The notes beneath the pieces were generated by a model, which ran no database searches, was not told the DNA's origin, and worked only from the letters and a program-made list of their open reading frames with translations. Positions 1 to 9,158 of a DNA stretch of 64,000 nt are shown one piece after another; position 1 is the stretch's first letter; every line of letters begins with the position of its first letter. The position numbers and the translations under genes are program-made. The stretch spans positions 1-64,000 of the forward strand of contig NZ_LBMW01000008.1 of assembly GCF_026168105.1 (NCBI RefSeq), given 5' to 3'. This DNA is from Streptomyces hygroscopicus (GTDB lineage: Bacteria > Actinomycetota > Actinomycetes > Streptomycetales > Streptomycetaceae).

Positions 1-851
1 AGCGCCACGGCGCGCGCGGCCTCCGCCTCGGCCAGGCGCACCGAGCGCGTGGCCTCGGCCTCGGCCAGCCGGACCGCACGCGCCGCCTCCGCCTGGGCGC
101 GCACGGCGTCGGCCGCCGCGTGCTCCTCCGCCTCGCGCCGTGCGTTCGTACCGCGCTGTTCGACCAACCGCTCCTCCCGGCGGGCGAGTTCGATCTGGCT
201 GGCCAGCTCGTTCTCGGCGATGGCGCGCTCCCGCTCGACGGCCACGGCGCGGCGCTCGTACGTCGCCCGGTCCGCCTCTTGCTGGATCTGCTCGCGAGCC
301 GGCGTCCGCAGTGCCCGCTCCACCTCGGGCTCGGGGCGCAGCGCCACCACCCGGACCGCGACCACCTCGATCCCCGTCGCGGGCAGCCGGGGCTCTGCAG
401 CGAACCCGGCCGCAACCCGTTCCCGTACCGCCGCGACCCCGTCGACCAGGGCCGCCGACAGCGGGGTGCGGGCCAGGACATCCAGTGCGTGCTGCTGGGC
501 CGTCTCCGTCAGCAGGGTGGAGAGCTGTTCCAGCGGCGCGCCGCGCCAGGCACCGGTGTCCGGGTCGATGGAGAAGTCCAGGCGCGCCGCGGCGGTTTCC
601 GGGTCGCTGATGCGGTAGGTGACCGTCGCCTGCACGGCCACGTCCTGGAAGTCGGACGTACGGGCGTGGAACGTCATCGCCAGCTCCCGGTCGTCCACGG
701 GGACTTCGGAGAGCGCCGCGGTCAGCGCCCGGTACCAGAAGCTGAGCCCCGGCCCGTCATGGACAAGCCTGCCCGAGTGGTGGTGGCGGATGTGCGCGGT
801 CGGTGCCCCGCGCAGGTGGCGCCGGCCGAAGCGGCGCGTGATGTCGGCCAT
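1..851 (-). CDS. Band-7/SPFH domain protein (3' end outside window)
   Basis: Reads [20 protein letters not shown] at the N terminus. About residues 40-180 look like an SPFH/prohibitin core (for example [20 protein letters not shown]). From about residue 185 a long Ala/Glu/Arg-rich coiled coil follows and runs off the window at base 1, so the C terminus is missing. SPFH proteins form membrane-associated scaffolds; no N-terminal membrane segment is visible, so attachment here is unclear. The start at 851 is chosen because GAGGGGG lies about 10 bases upstream and the first ATG upstream is out of frame. It is divergent from arginine deiminase. Function beyond the family is not inferable. Confidence 0.75.
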   Translation of the reverse strand, partial: MADITRRFGRRHLRGAPTAHIRHHHSGRLVHDGPGLSFWYRALTAALSEVPVDDRELAMTFHARTSDFQDVAVQATVTYRISDPETAAARLDFSIDPDTGAWRGAPLEQLSTLLTETAQQHALDVLARTPLSAALVDGVAAVRERVAAGFAAEPRLPATGIEVVAVRVVALRPEPEVERALRTPAREQIQQEADRATYERRAVAVERERAIAENELASQIELARREERLVEQRGTNARREAEEHAAADAVRAQAEAARAVRLAEAEATRSVRLAEAEAARAVA

Positions 852-1012
852 GGTGTGCCGTCCCCCTCGTGCATGAGCCCCAGGGCCCGTCCCGTTTCTC
901 GTCAGTCAGACGATATGGGGAACCCTCGCTTATCGTCAAGAAGACGAAATCAAACGGTCCGGTTCCCGGCGAACGACGGGTGAACGCGTGCCCGAATGGT
1001 CAGGATGGAGGC

Positions 1013-2242
1013 ATGGGATTCCACGTCGACTCCGAGGCCGGGCGGCTGCGCCGCGTCATCCTGCACCGGCCGGATCTCGAGCTCAAACGGCTCACCCCCA
1101 GCAACAAGGACGCGCTCCTCTTCGACGATGTGCTGTGGGTGCGCCGGGCGCGCGCGGAGCACGACGGGTTCGCCGACGTACTGCGCGACCGCGGGGTCCT
1201 CGTCCATTTCTTCGGCGAACTGCTCACCGAGACCCTGGAGATCCCGGCGGCGAGATCGCTCGTCCTGGACCGGGTCTTCGACGAGAAGGAGTACGGGCCG
1301 CTCGCCACCGACCATCTCCGCGCCGCATTCGAGACCATGCCCTCCGGCGAGCTCGCCGAGGCTCTCGTCGGCGGCATGACCAAGCGGGAGTTCCTGGATG
1401 CCCATCCGGAGCCGATCTCGGTGCGGTTCCATGTGATGGACCTCGACGACTTCCTCCTGCGCCCCCTCCCCAACCACCTCTTCACCCGCGACACATCCGC
1501 CTGGATCTACGACGGCGTCTCCATCAACGCCATGCGCTGGCCCGCGCGCCAGCGGGAGACCGTCCACTTCGAGGCGATCTACCGGCACCACCCGCTGTTC
1601 CGTGACGAGATGTTCCACGTCTGGTCCCAAGGGCAGACCGAGTACCCGTCCACCATGGAGGGCGGCGACGTGCTGGTCATCGGCAACGGCGCCGTGCTCA
1701 TCGGCATGAGCGAGCGCACCACGCCCCAGGCCGTCGAGATGCTCGCGTACAAGCTCTTCGCCGCGGGGTCGGCCCGGACCATCGTCGCGCTCGACATGCC
1801 CAAGCGGCGCGCCCTCATGCATCTCGACACCGTGATGACCATGGTCGACGGCGACACCTTCACTCAGTACGCGGGCCTCGGCATGCTCCGCTCGTACACC
1901 ATCGAGCCCGGCGCAGGGGAGAAGGAGCTCAAGGTCACCGATCATCCGCCGGAGCACATGCACCGGGCGATCGCCGCGGCGCTCGGTCTGAACGAGATCC
2001 GGGTGCTCACCCCCATGCAGGATGTGCACGCGGCTGAGCGGGAGCAATGGGACGACGGGTGCAATGTGCTCGCGGTCGAGCCGGGTGTCGTGATCGCTTA
2101 TGAGAGGAATTCGACCACCAACACTCATTTGCGCAAGCAGGGAATCGAAGTGATTGAGATTCCGGGCAGCGAACTGGGGCGGGGGAGAGGCGGGCCTCGG
2201 TGTATGAGCTGTCCGGTGGAGAGGGATGCGGTTTCCGTGTGA
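1013..2242 (+). CDS. arcA: Arginine deiminase
   Basis: 409 aa, usual length for the family. Hydrolyses L-arginine to citrulline and ammonia, the first step of the arginine deiminase pathway, in the cytoplasm. Family motifs are visible: [29 protein letters not shown] and the C-terminal [12 protein letters not shown], whose cysteine is the expected nucleophile. The ATG at 1013 follows AGGATGGAG; the frame is open upstream to 869 without a better start. Ornithine carbamoyltransferase follows 152 bp downstream, which fits a catabolic role. A carbamate kinase, the third pathway enzyme, is not seen in this window. Confidence 0.95.
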   Translation: MGFHVDSEAGRLRRVILHRPDLELKRLTPSNKDALLFDDVLWVRRARAEHDGFADVLRDRGVLVHFFGELLTETLEIPAARSLVLDRVFDEKEYGPLATDHLRAAFETMPSGELAEALVGGMTKREFLDAHPEPISVRFHVMDLDDFLLRPLPNHLFTRDTSAWIYDGVSINAMRWPARQRETVHFEAIYRHHPLFRDEMFHVWSQGQTEYPSTMEGGDVLVIGNGAVLIGMSERTTPQAVEMLAYKLFAAGSARTIVALDMPKRRALMHLDTVMTMVDGDTFTQYAGLGMLRSYTIEPGAGEKELKVTDHPPEHMHRAIAAALGLNEIRVLTPMQDVHAAEREQWDDGCNVLAVEPGVVIAYERNSTTNTHLRKQGIEVIEIPGSELGRGRGGPRCMSCPVERDAVSV

Positions 2243-2393
2243 CGCGGTGAACGGGTGGTATGTGGTTGTTTGCACCGTTCTCTCGCGCCCCGTCGAGGCA
2301 GTAACACCCCTGCGCATAGAAATGTAAGGAGTCGTATAGACTTCCATTCGTCCCCCTGTTCGTACCCGTCCCCTCGCACTCTGGAGCGCCCCC

Positions 2394-3401
2394 ATGGCGA
2401 CAGTTCCGACCGCCCTCGCCGGACGCCACTTCCTCAAGGAGCTGGACTTCACCGCTGAGGAGTTCCGCGCTCTGATCGAGCTGGCGGCCGAGCTCAAGGC
2501 GGCCAAGAAGGCCGGGGCCGAGACACGCCGCCTGACGGGCAAGAACATCGCGCTGGTCTTCGAGAAGACCTCGACGCGCACGCGGTGCGCCTTCGAGGTC
2601 GCGGCCGCCGACCAGGGCGCGCACACGACGTATCTGGACCCGGTCGGCTCACAGATCGGGCACAAGGAGTCCGTCAAGGACACCGCCCGGGTGCTCGGCC
2701 GGATGTTCGACGCCATTGAGTACCGCGGGCACGGCCAGGGCGTCGTCGAGGAGCTGGCCGCGCACGCCGGGGTCCCCGTCTACAACGGCCTCACCGACGA
2801 GTGGCACCCCACCCAGATGCTCGCCGATGTGCTCACCATGACCGAGCACAGCGACAAGCCGCTGACCGACATCGCCTACGCCTACCTCGGCGACGCCCGC
2901 TACAACATGGGCAACTCCTATCTCGTCACCGGCGCCCTGCTCGGCATGGACGTCCGGATCGTCGCGCCCCGGCTGCTGTGGCCCGACGACACGATCGTCG
3001 AGGTGGCCCGGCAGCTCGCCCACGCCTCCGGCGCCCGGCTCACCCTCACCGACGACGTGAAGGAGGGCGTGCGCGGCGCCGATTTCGTCGCCACCGACGT
3101 CTGGGTGTCGATGGGTGAGCCCAAGGAGGTCTGGGACGAGCGCATAGCGCTGCTCGGCCCGTACGCCGTGACCATGGACGTGCTGCGCGCCACCGGCAAC
3201 GACGACGTGAAGTTCCTGCACTGCCTGCCGGCCTTCCACGACCTCGGCACCGACGTGGGCCGCGAGATCCACGAGCGCCACGGGCTGTCCGAGCTGGAGG
3301 TCACCGACGAGGTGTTCGAGTCCCGGCACTCCGTCGTCTTCGACGAGGCGGAGAACCGGATGCACACCATCAAGGCGGTACTGGTCGCCACTCTCGCCTG
3401 A
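2394..3401 (+). CDS. argF: Ornithine carbamoyltransferase
   Basis: 335 aa. Interconverts ornithine plus carbamoyl phosphate and citrulline plus phosphate. The carbamoyl-phosphate loop STRTR, the HPTQ motif ([13 protein letters not shown]) and the ornithine-site HCLP motif (HCLPAFHD) are all present. Its position after arginine deiminase suggests use in the deiminase pathway (arcB-type), but sequence alone does not separate catabolic from biosynthetic forms, so the general symbol is used. The ATG at 2394 follows a weak TGGAG. The intergenic stretch before it is AT-richer than its surroundings (around 2316-2350) and probably holds its own promoter. Confidence 0.95.
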   Translation: MATVPTALAGRHFLKELDFTAEEFRALIELAAELKAAKKAGAETRRLTGKNIALVFEKTSTRTRCAFEVAAADQGAHTTYLDPVGSQIGHKESVKDTARVLGRMFDAIEYRGHGQGVVEELAAHAGVPVYNGLTDEWHPTQMLADVLTMTEHSDKPLTDIAYAYLGDARYNMGNSYLVTGALLGMDVRIVAPRLLWPDDTIVEVARQLAHASGARLTLTDDVKEGVRGADFVATDVWVSMGEPKEVWDERIALLGPYAVTMDVLRATGNDDVKFLHCLPAFHDLGTDVGREIHERHGLSELEVTDEVFESRHSVVFDEAENRMHTIKAVLVATLA

Positions 3402-3407
3402 CCTGAC

Positions 3408-3430
3408 GTGCCCGCTGCCGCAGCGGGCAC
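3408..3430 (+). terminator. Hairpin terminator after ornithine carbamoyltransferase
   Basis: GTGCCCGCTG (3408-3417) pairs perfectly with CAGCGGGCAC (3421-3430) around a CCG loop, 7 bp after the stop codon. There is no U-tract, as is common in Streptomyces. Confidence 0.7.
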
Positions 3431-3550
3431 CTGGAAATGTTCCCGTACGATCCTCGACGGACCCGGAGCCACCCCTTCCACGGACCGTCGCGCGACCTCC
3501 CCGGGGGACCCCCCTGGTCGCGTCCGCACCACCGAAAGAGCACCACCCGT

Positions 3551-5005
3551 ATGCCTGGCAGTTCCGCCAACCCCTTCCGCATCAAGTCCCCCCAGCTGCT
3601 CGTCGCCGAAGCCGGCGCCGATCTCGCAGGTCACGGCCTCAAGCGCCATATGGGCCTGTTCCAGCTCGTCTGCTTCGGCGTCGGCGCGATCGTCGGCACC
3701 GGCATCTTCGTCGGCCTCTCCGACTCGGTCGCCCAGGCCGGGCCCGCCGTCGTCGTCTCCTTTGTGCTCGCCGCGCTGACCTGTGTCTTCACGGCGTTCG
3801 CGTTCGCCGAGCTGGGCGGCGCGATCCCGGTCTCCGGGTCCTCCTACTCCTTCGCCTACGCGGGGCTCGGCGAGGGCACGGCATTCCTCGTCGGCTGGTG
3901 TCTGCTGCTGGAGTACGGAGTCTCCGTGTCGGCCGTCGCCGTCGGCTGGAGCCAGTACGTCAACGAGCTGCTCGTCAGCCTCACCGGATGGCAGCTGCCC
4001 GCATCGCTCTGCGCCGGTCCGGGCGACGGCGGGGTGATCAACCTCCCGGCCGTGATCGTCATCGCCCTGGCCTCGGTCCTCCTGGTGCGCGGCGTTCGGG
4101 AGAGCGCCCGGGCCACTGCCGCCATGGCCGTGCTCAAGCTCGGCATCCTTGTCGCCTTCTGCGCCATCGGGTTCACCGCCTTCAAGCACGGCAACCTGAC
4201 CCCGTTCGCCCCGGCCGGCCTCGGCGGCATCGGCGCCGGCACCTCGGCCGCCTTCTTCTCGTACATCGGCTTCGACGCGATCACGACCGCGGGCGAGGAG
4301 GCCAAGAACCCCCGCCGGAACGTCCCGATCGCGATCCTCGTCTGCATCGGCCTGGTGACGGTGCTGTACTGCGGGGTCGCCCTCGCCGCGGTCGGCGCCA
4401 TCGGCGGCCCCGGCGTCGGCGGCCGGCCCGCGGCGCTCTCGTACGTCGTCAACCAGGTCACCGGCTCCACGGTCGGCGGCGGCGTCATCGCCTTCGGCGC
4501 GGTCGTCGCCATCGCCTCGGTGGTGCTCGCGGTGATGTACGGCCAGACGCGCATCCTGATGTCGATGGCCCGCGACGGCCTCGTACCGCGCGTCTTCGAG
4601 AGGGTCTCACCGCGGACCTCGACGCCGGTCACCGGCACCCTGATCGTGGCGGTCGTCTTCGCGGTACCGGCGGCCTTCGCCTCGCTGGACGTGGTGGTCA
4701 ACCTGTGCACCATCGGCACGCTGGCCACGATGGCCGTCGTCAATGTGGCGGTCATCACCCTGCGGCGCCGTGAACCCGGCCTGGCGCGCTCCTTCCGTGT
4801 GCCGCTCTACCCCGTGGTGCCGCTGCTCGGCGTCGGCTTCTGTCTGTACCTGATGTACGAGACGGGCTGGACGACCTGGGTGCAGTTCGCGGCGTTCCTG
4901 GCGGCCGGTTGCCTGGTGTACGCGTTCTACGGACGCCGGCGCTCCAGGCTGGTGACGGGACCCGTCACACGCGACGCCGCTGTCGCGGAACCACAGGCAG
5001 TCTGA
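3551..5005 (+). CDS. APC-family amino acid permease
   Basis: 484 aa, integral membrane protein with about 12 to 13 predicted hydrophobic segments. The first segment carries the APC signature GVGAIVGTGIFVGLS. The protein resembles cationic amino acid transporters, and lying behind arginine deiminase and ornithine carbamoyltransferase it may bring in arginine or export ornithine; that substrate is inferred from context only. The start MPGSSANPF at 3551 is preferred over upstream in-frame codons because the extra 38 residues would be Arg/Pro-rich and non-family. The last 41 bases overlap the end of the convergent ATPase gene. Confidence 0.88.
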   Translation: MPGSSANPFRIKSPQLLVAEAGADLAGHGLKRHMGLFQLVCFGVGAIVGTGIFVGLSDSVAQAGPAVVVSFVLAALTCVFTAFAFAELGGAIPVSGSSYSFAYAGLGEGTAFLVGWCLLLEYGVSVSAVAVGWSQYVNELLVSLTGWQLPASLCAGPGDGGVINLPAVIVIALASVLLVRGVRESARATAAMAVLKLGILVAFCAIGFTAFKHGNLTPFAPAGLGGIGAGTSAAFFSYIGFDAITTAGEEAKNPRRNVPIAILVCIGLVTVLYCGVALAAVGAIGGPGVGGRPAALSYVVNQVTGSTVGGGVIAFGAVVAIASVVLAVMYGQTRILMSMARDGLVPRVFERVSPRTSTPVTGTLIVAVVFAVPAAFASLDVVVNLCTIGTLATMAVVNVAVITLRRREPGLARSFRVPLYPVVPLLGVGFCLYLMYETGWTTWVQFAAFLAAGCLVYAFYGRRRSRLVTGPVTRDAAVAEPQAV

Positions 5006-5447
5006 ACCACACCGCCTTGCCGGACGCCGTGGGGCGGTGGCCGCAGGACGAACTGAGGCTGCGGATCAGCAGCAGGCCCCGCCCGTGCTCCTGCCAGGGG
5101 TCCGGGGCCGCCATGACCGGGCGGGTCAGACTGCGGGGCGGCGCCGGGTCGGGATCGTGCACCTCGACCTTGCAGCCCGTCGGCATCAGCTCGACGACCA
5201 GCTCTATCGGCCCGTTGCCCGCGGCGTGCTCCACGGCGTTCGCGACCAGCTCCGCGGTCAGCAGCTCCGCGGTGTCGCTGTCGGCCGCGTGCTCCAGCTC
5301 CGCCAGCGCCGTACGGACCAGCGCGCGGGCGACGGGCACCGCGGCGGCCGTGTGCGGCAGCGCGATGCGCCAGGAGGCGGGTGCGGGGGGTTCGTGCAAG
5401 GCGGGTCCGTTCATGGCGCAGGCTGTCCTGCATTCAACAAGAGGCAT
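4965..5447 (-). CDS. ATP-binding protein, anti-sigma (SpoIIAB/RsbW-like) HATPase
   Basis: 160 aa single-domain HATPase_c protein. The N-box ELVANAVEHA, a G1-like DPDPAPP and a G2-like GRGLLLIRSL are present, and no transmembrane or phosphoacceptor domain is seen. Streptomyces has dozens of such proteins, which bind ATP and act as anti-sigma factors or as kinases of anti-anti-sigma proteins. No partner sigma factor lies nearby. The start at 5447 has GAGGAG 9 bases upstream; a second in-frame ATG at 5414 lacks one. Its 3' end overlaps the convergent permease by 41 bp. Confidence 0.8.
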   Translation of the reverse strand: MPLVECRTACAMNGPALHEPPAPASWRIALPHTAAAVPVARALVRTALAELEHAADSDTAELLTAELVANAVEHAAGNGPIELVVELMPTGCKVEVHDPDPAPPRSLTRPVMAAPDPWQEHGRGLLLIRSLSSSCGHRPTASGKAVWFRLPVVPRQRRRV

Positions 5448-5786
5448 CGTACGGCGCTCCTCGGCAGGGACCTTCGGCGGGTTTCGTCCCGGGAGCCCCC
5501 TTGCCCCCGGTACGGGGCGGAGTACCCGTGATGACGGCCCGCCTCGCACGGCAGTGCCCCTCGTTACCGGTCTGTCGACGACGTGTGACGTGACGCCGGG
5601 CGGCTGTCACATGGCGCCCGGCGTGCGCCGTGTTCATGCGCCCGCGTACGTCTCATGGGGCGCCCATGAACCCGTCTCGCGGCCACGCTTCTATCGCGCA
5701 CTCATGACGACAGTCACAGACAAGTGATAACTTCGTCGGACGGCCGTAATGCAGACAGCCGCCCCCGTCCGAGGAGGCCGCACGTC
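5448..5786. other. Intergenic region before the aromatic-acid cluster
   Basis: 339 bp between divergent genes. It holds the promoter of the HATPase gene on the minus strand and, at 5704-5733, the promoter and candidate operator of the enoyl-CoA hydratase operon. I see no gene in it. Confidence 0.6.
5704..5743 (+). promoter_or_regulatory. Promoter with candidate PaaX-type operator (enoyl-CoA hydratase operon)
   Basis: TGACGACAGTCA at 5705-5716 is an inverted repeat (TGAC-4-GTCA) covering the -35. A -10-like TAACTT lies at 5728-5733, and GTCGGACGG at 5735-5743. The same 12-mer, a TAnnnT box the same distance away, and the same GTCGGACGG appear at 11765-11800 before the other half of the cluster. 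That the local PaaX regulator binds here is inference. Confidence 0.55.
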
Positions 5787-6614
5787 ATGAGTCCCTTCAC
5801 CGGCTCCGCTGCCCGCACCTCCGACTGGCAGCATCTGAGGTGCTCCCATTCCGACGGGGTCGCCACAGTCACCCTGGCCCGCCCCGAGAAACTGAACGCG
5901 CTCACCTTCGGTGCCTACGCCGACCTGCGCGACCTGCTCGCCGAGCTGTCCCGGGAGCGGTCCGTCCGGGCCCTCGTGCTGGCCGGCGAGGGCCGCGGAT
6001 TCTGCTCGGGCGGCGACGTGGACGAGATCATCGGCGCCACGCTGTCCATGGACACCGCCCGGCTGCTCGACTTCAACCGCATGACCGGGCAGGTCGTACG
6101 CGCCCTACGGGAGTGCCCGTTCCCGGTGATCGCGGCGGTCCACGGGGTGGCGGCGGGCGCGGGCGCGGTGCTCGCGCTCGCCGCCGACTTCCGGGTGGCG
6201 GATCCCTCCGCCCGCTTCGCGTTCCTCTTCACCAAGGTGGGGCTCTCCGGCGGTGACATGGGCGCCGCCTATCTGCTCCCGAGGGTCGTCGGGCTCGGGC
6301 ACGCCACCCGGCTGCTCATGCTCGGCGAGCCGGTGCGGGCGCCCGAGGCCGAGCGCATCGGTCTGATCAGCGAACTGACCGAGGAAGGCCGCGCGGACGA
6401 GGCCGCCCAGGCGCTGGCCCGCCGACTCGCCGACGGCCCGGCGCTCGCCCTCGCCCAGACGAAGGCGCTGCTCACCGCCGAACTGGACATGCCGCTCGCC
6501 GCGTCCGTCGAACTGGACGCCTCGACACAGGCGCTGCTGATGAACGGCGAGGACTACGCCGAGTTCCACGCCGCCTTCACGGAGAAGCGGCCGCCGAAGT
6601 GGCGGGGGAGGTGA
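5787..6614 (+). CDS. Enoyl-CoA hydratase/isomerase family protein
   Basis: 275 aa crotonase-fold protein. The oxyanion-hole segments are GEGRGFCSGGDVDE and HGVAAGAGAVLALAADFR. It probably hydrates or opens a ring-derived enoyl-CoA in the degradation of an aromatic CoA ester. The ATG at 5787 follows GAGGAGG. It is separated from the fused monooxygenase/reductase by only 7 bp, so the two form one operon. The exact substrate cannot be read from the sequence. Confidence 0.88.
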   Translation: MSPFTGSAARTSDWQHLRCSHSDGVATVTLARPEKLNALTFGAYADLRDLLAELSRERSVRALVLAGEGRGFCSGGDVDEIIGATLSMDTARLLDFNRMTGQVVRALRECPFPVIAAVHGVAAGAGAVLALAADFRVADPSARFAFLFTKVGLSGGDMGAAYLLPRVVGLGHATRLLMLGEPVRAPEAERIGLISELTEEGRADEAAQALARRLADGPALALAQTKALLTAELDMPLAASVELDASTQALLMNGEDYAEFHAAFTEKRPPKWRGR

Positions 6615-6621
6615 GGCGGCC

Positions 6622-9024
6622 ATGGCACGAGCCCACAAGGAATCGTCCCCGCGGAACCAGCGTCCGGGACGGGCGGCGCAGGGTGGCCTGACGGGGCCCG
6701 CGGCGGCGCGTGAAGCTTCGGCCCGGCCGGCGCCGCCGGGGGCGGCCCACTCACCCCTGCGCGTCGCCGTCGTCGGCGGCGGTCCCGGCGGGTTGTACGC
6801 CGCAGCCCTCCTCAAGCGCCTGGATCCGTCCCGCCGGATCACCGTCTGGGAGCGCAACGCCCCCGACGACACCTTCGGCTTCGGTGTCGTCCTGTCCGAC
6901 GAGACCCTCGGCGGCATCGAGCACGCCGACCCCGTCGTCTACACCGCGCTGCAGGACGAGTTCGTGCGCTGGGACGACATCGACATCGTGCACCGGGGCG
7001 TGCGGCACACCTCCGGCGGTCACGGCTTCGCCGCGCTCGGCCGGCGCCGGCTCCTGGAGATCCTGCACGAGCGTTGCCGCTCACTCGGTGTCGACCTGCG
7101 CTTCCGGGCCGAGGCCCCGCCCCCGGACCGGCTCTCGGCGGCGTACGACCTGGTCATCGCCGCGGACGGAGTGCACAGCGGCACGCGCGAGGCCTATGCC
7201 GAGGCATTCCGGCCCTCGATCGAGGAGCACCGCTGCCGTTATATCTGGCTCGCCGCCGACTTCGCCTTCGACGCCTTCCGCTTCGAGATCGCCGAGACCG
7301 AGCACGGTGTGATGCAGCTCCACGGCTACCCCTATGATGCCGACGCCTCCACGGTGATCGTGGAGATGCGCGAGGAGGTCTGGCGGGCCGCCGGTTTCCC
7401 GGAACTGGACACCGCCGAGACGATCGAGCGCTGCGCCAAGGTGTTCACGGACGCCCTCCGCGGCCGGTCGCTGCGCTCCAACAACTCGGCCTGGACCACC
7501 TTCCGCACCGTCGTCAACGAGCACTGGTCCCACGGCAACCTGGTTCTCCTCGGCGACGCCGCCCACACCGCCCACTTCTCGATCGGCTCCGGCACGAAGC
7601 TGGCGGTCGAGGACGCGCTGGCGCTGGTCGCGTGCCTGGAGGAGCACGCCTCGCTGCCCGAGGCCCTGGCCGCCTACGAGGAGGAGCGGCGCCCGGTCGT
7701 CGCCTCCACCCAGCGCGCGGCCCGGGCCAGCCTGGAGTGGTTCGAGAACCTCGGACTCTATCTCGAGCAGCCAGCCCGGCAGTTCGCGTTCAACCTGCTC
7801 ACCCGCAGCCGTCGGGTCACCCACGACAATCTGCGGCTGCGCGACGCGCACTTCACCGAGGCGGTGGAAGGGGAGTTCGGCTGCCCGCCCGGCACGCCCC
7901 CGATGTTCACCCCCTTCCGGCTGCGCGGTCTGACCCTGCGCAACCGGGTCGTGGTCTCGCCGATGGACATGTACTCGGCGGTGGACGGCGTCCCGGGCGA
8001 CTTCCACCTCGTCCACCTCGGCGCACGGGCGCTCGGCGGAGCCGGCCTGCTCATGACCGAGATGGTGTGCGTGAGCGCCGAGGGCCGGATCACCCCGGGG
8101 TGCGCCGGGCTCTACACCGGGCGGCAGGAGCTGGCCTGGCGGCGGATCACCGACTTCGTGCACACCCGGGCACCGGGCACCGCGATCGGCGTGCAGCTCG
8201 GGCACAGCGGCCGCAAGGGCTCGACCAAGCTGATGTGGGAGGGCATGGACGAGCCGCTGGAGGAGGGCAACTGGCGGCTCGTGGCCGCGTCCCCGCTCCC
8301 GTACAAGCCCGGGAGCCAGACGCCCCGCGAGCTGACCCGCGCCCAACTCACCGATTTGCGCGAGCAGTTCACCTCCGCCGCCTGGCGTGCCGCCCGCAGC
8401 GGCTTCGATCTGCTCGAACTCCACTGCGCCCATGGCTATCTGCTCTCCGGTTTCCTCTCACCGCTCACCAACCGGCGGACGGACGCTTATGGCGGCACGC
8501 TCGCGAAGCGGCTCCGGTTCCCGCTGGAGGTTTTCGACGCCGTGCGGTCGGTGTGGCCCGAGGAGCGGCCCATGACCGTACGGATCTCCGCGACCGACTG
8601 GGCGGAGGGCGGGACCACGGCCGAGGAGGCCGTCGAGATCGCCCGTGCCTTCGCCGCTCACGGTGCCGACGCGATCGACGTGTCGACCGGGCAGGTGGTG
8701 GCCGAGGAGCGACCGGCGTACGGGCGCTCGTACCAGACGCCCTACGCCGACCGGATCCGCCACGAGACCGGCGTCCCGGTGATCGCGGTGGGCGCCATCT
8801 CGTCCTGGGACGACGTCAACTCCCTGATCCTCGCGGGGCGTGCGGACCTGTGCGCGCTGGCCCGGCCGCATCTGTACGATCCGCACTGGACGTTGCACGC
8901 GGCGGCCGAGCAGGGCTACAGCGGGCCGGGCGTGGTGTGGCCGGCGCCCTATCGGGCGGGCAGCAGGCGCCCGCAGACAGGCCGTACCGATGCCCCTAAA
9001 CCCCGCCTGACGCTGGGTGGTTGA
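6622..9024 (+). CDS. Fused FAD monooxygenase/OYE-type reductase (2-aminobenzoyl-CoA monooxygenase/reductase or salicylyl-CoA 5-hydroxylase type)
   Basis: 800 aa, two enzymes in one chain. Residues about 47-430 form a class A flavin monooxygenase: GGGPGGLYAA at 52-61 binds FAD and GDAAHTAHFSIGSG is the second FAD motif. Residues about 430-790 form an old-yellow-enzyme-like FMN reductase (FTPFRLRGLTLRNRVVVSPM, HSGRKGS, CAHGYLLSGFLSPLTNRR). This architecture is known from the enzyme that both hydroxylates and reduces 2-aminobenzoyl-CoA in aerobic CoA-dependent anthranilate degradation (Azoarcus evansii); databases often call it bifunctional salicylyl-CoA 5-hydroxylase/oxidoreductase. A CoA ligase, acyl-CoA dehydrogenase, RidA protein and enoyl-CoA hydratase surround it. 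The N-terminal 45 residues before the Rossmann fold look unstructured. Confidence 0.9.
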   Translation: MARAHKESSPRNQRPGRAAQGGLTGPAAAREASARPAPPGAAHSPLRVAVVGGGPGGLYAAALLKRLDPSRRITVWERNAPDDTFGFGVVLSDETLGGIEHADPVVYTALQDEFVRWDDIDIVHRGVRHTSGGHGFAALGRRRLLEILHERCRSLGVDLRFRAEAPPPDRLSAAYDLVIAADGVHSGTREAYAEAFRPSIEEHRCRYIWLAADFAFDAFRFEIAETEHGVMQLHGYPYDADASTVIVEMREEVWRAAGFPELDTAETIERCAKVFTDALRGRSLRSNNSAWTTFRTVVNEHWSHGNLVLLGDAAHTAHFSIGSGTKLAVEDALALVACLEEHASLPEALAAYEEERRPVVASTQRAARASLEWFENLGLYLEQPARQFAFNLLTRSRRVTHDNLRLRDAHFTEAVEGEFGCPPGTPPMFTPFRLRGLTLRNRVVVSPMDMYSAVDGVPGDFHLVHLGARALGGAGLLMTEMVCVSAEGRITPGCAGLYTGRQELAWRRITDFVHTRAPGTAIGVQLGHSGRKGSTKLMWEGMDEPLEEGNWRLVAASPLPYKPGSQTPRELTRAQLTDLREQFTSAAWRAARSGFDLLELHCAHGYLLSGFLSPLTNRRTDAYGGTLAKRLRFPLEVFDAVRSVWPEERPMTVRISATDWAEGGTTAEEAVEIARAFAAHGADAIDVSTGQVVAEERPAYGRSYQTPYADRIRHETGVPVIAVGAISSWDDVNSLILAGRADLCALARPHLYDPHWTLHAAAEQGYSGPGVVWPAPYRAGSRRPQTGRTDAPKPRLTLGG

Positions 9025-9034
9025 GCAATCCGCA

Positions 9035-9154
9035 GGTGCGGGTCACGCGTCGGCGGTGCGGGTCACGCGTCGGCGGTGCGGGTCACGCGTCGGCGGTGCG
9101 GGTCACGCGTCGGCGGTGCGGGTCACGCGTCGGCGGTGCGGGTCGCGCGTCGTG
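9035..9154. repeat. 20-bp direct repeat array between convergent genes
   Basis: Unit GGTGCGGGTCACGCGTCGGC occurs five times without change (9035-9134), then a sixth copy with several differences (9135-9154). A fragment with GTGCGGGTCACAC continues into the 3' end of the PaaX gene. Copies are head to tail with no spacers, so it is not a CRISPR. Each unit contains the palindrome ACGCGT. Confidence 0.95.
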
Positions 9155-9158
9155 CGGG

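Noticed and set aside
950..2716. 588-codon minus-strand frame across arginine deiminase
   Set aside because: Shadow of arcA with no ribosome site and no recognisable domain.
9035..9154. Repeat array considered as a CRISPR
   Set aside because: The 20-bp units are contiguous with no unique spacers, and no cas genes are nearby.
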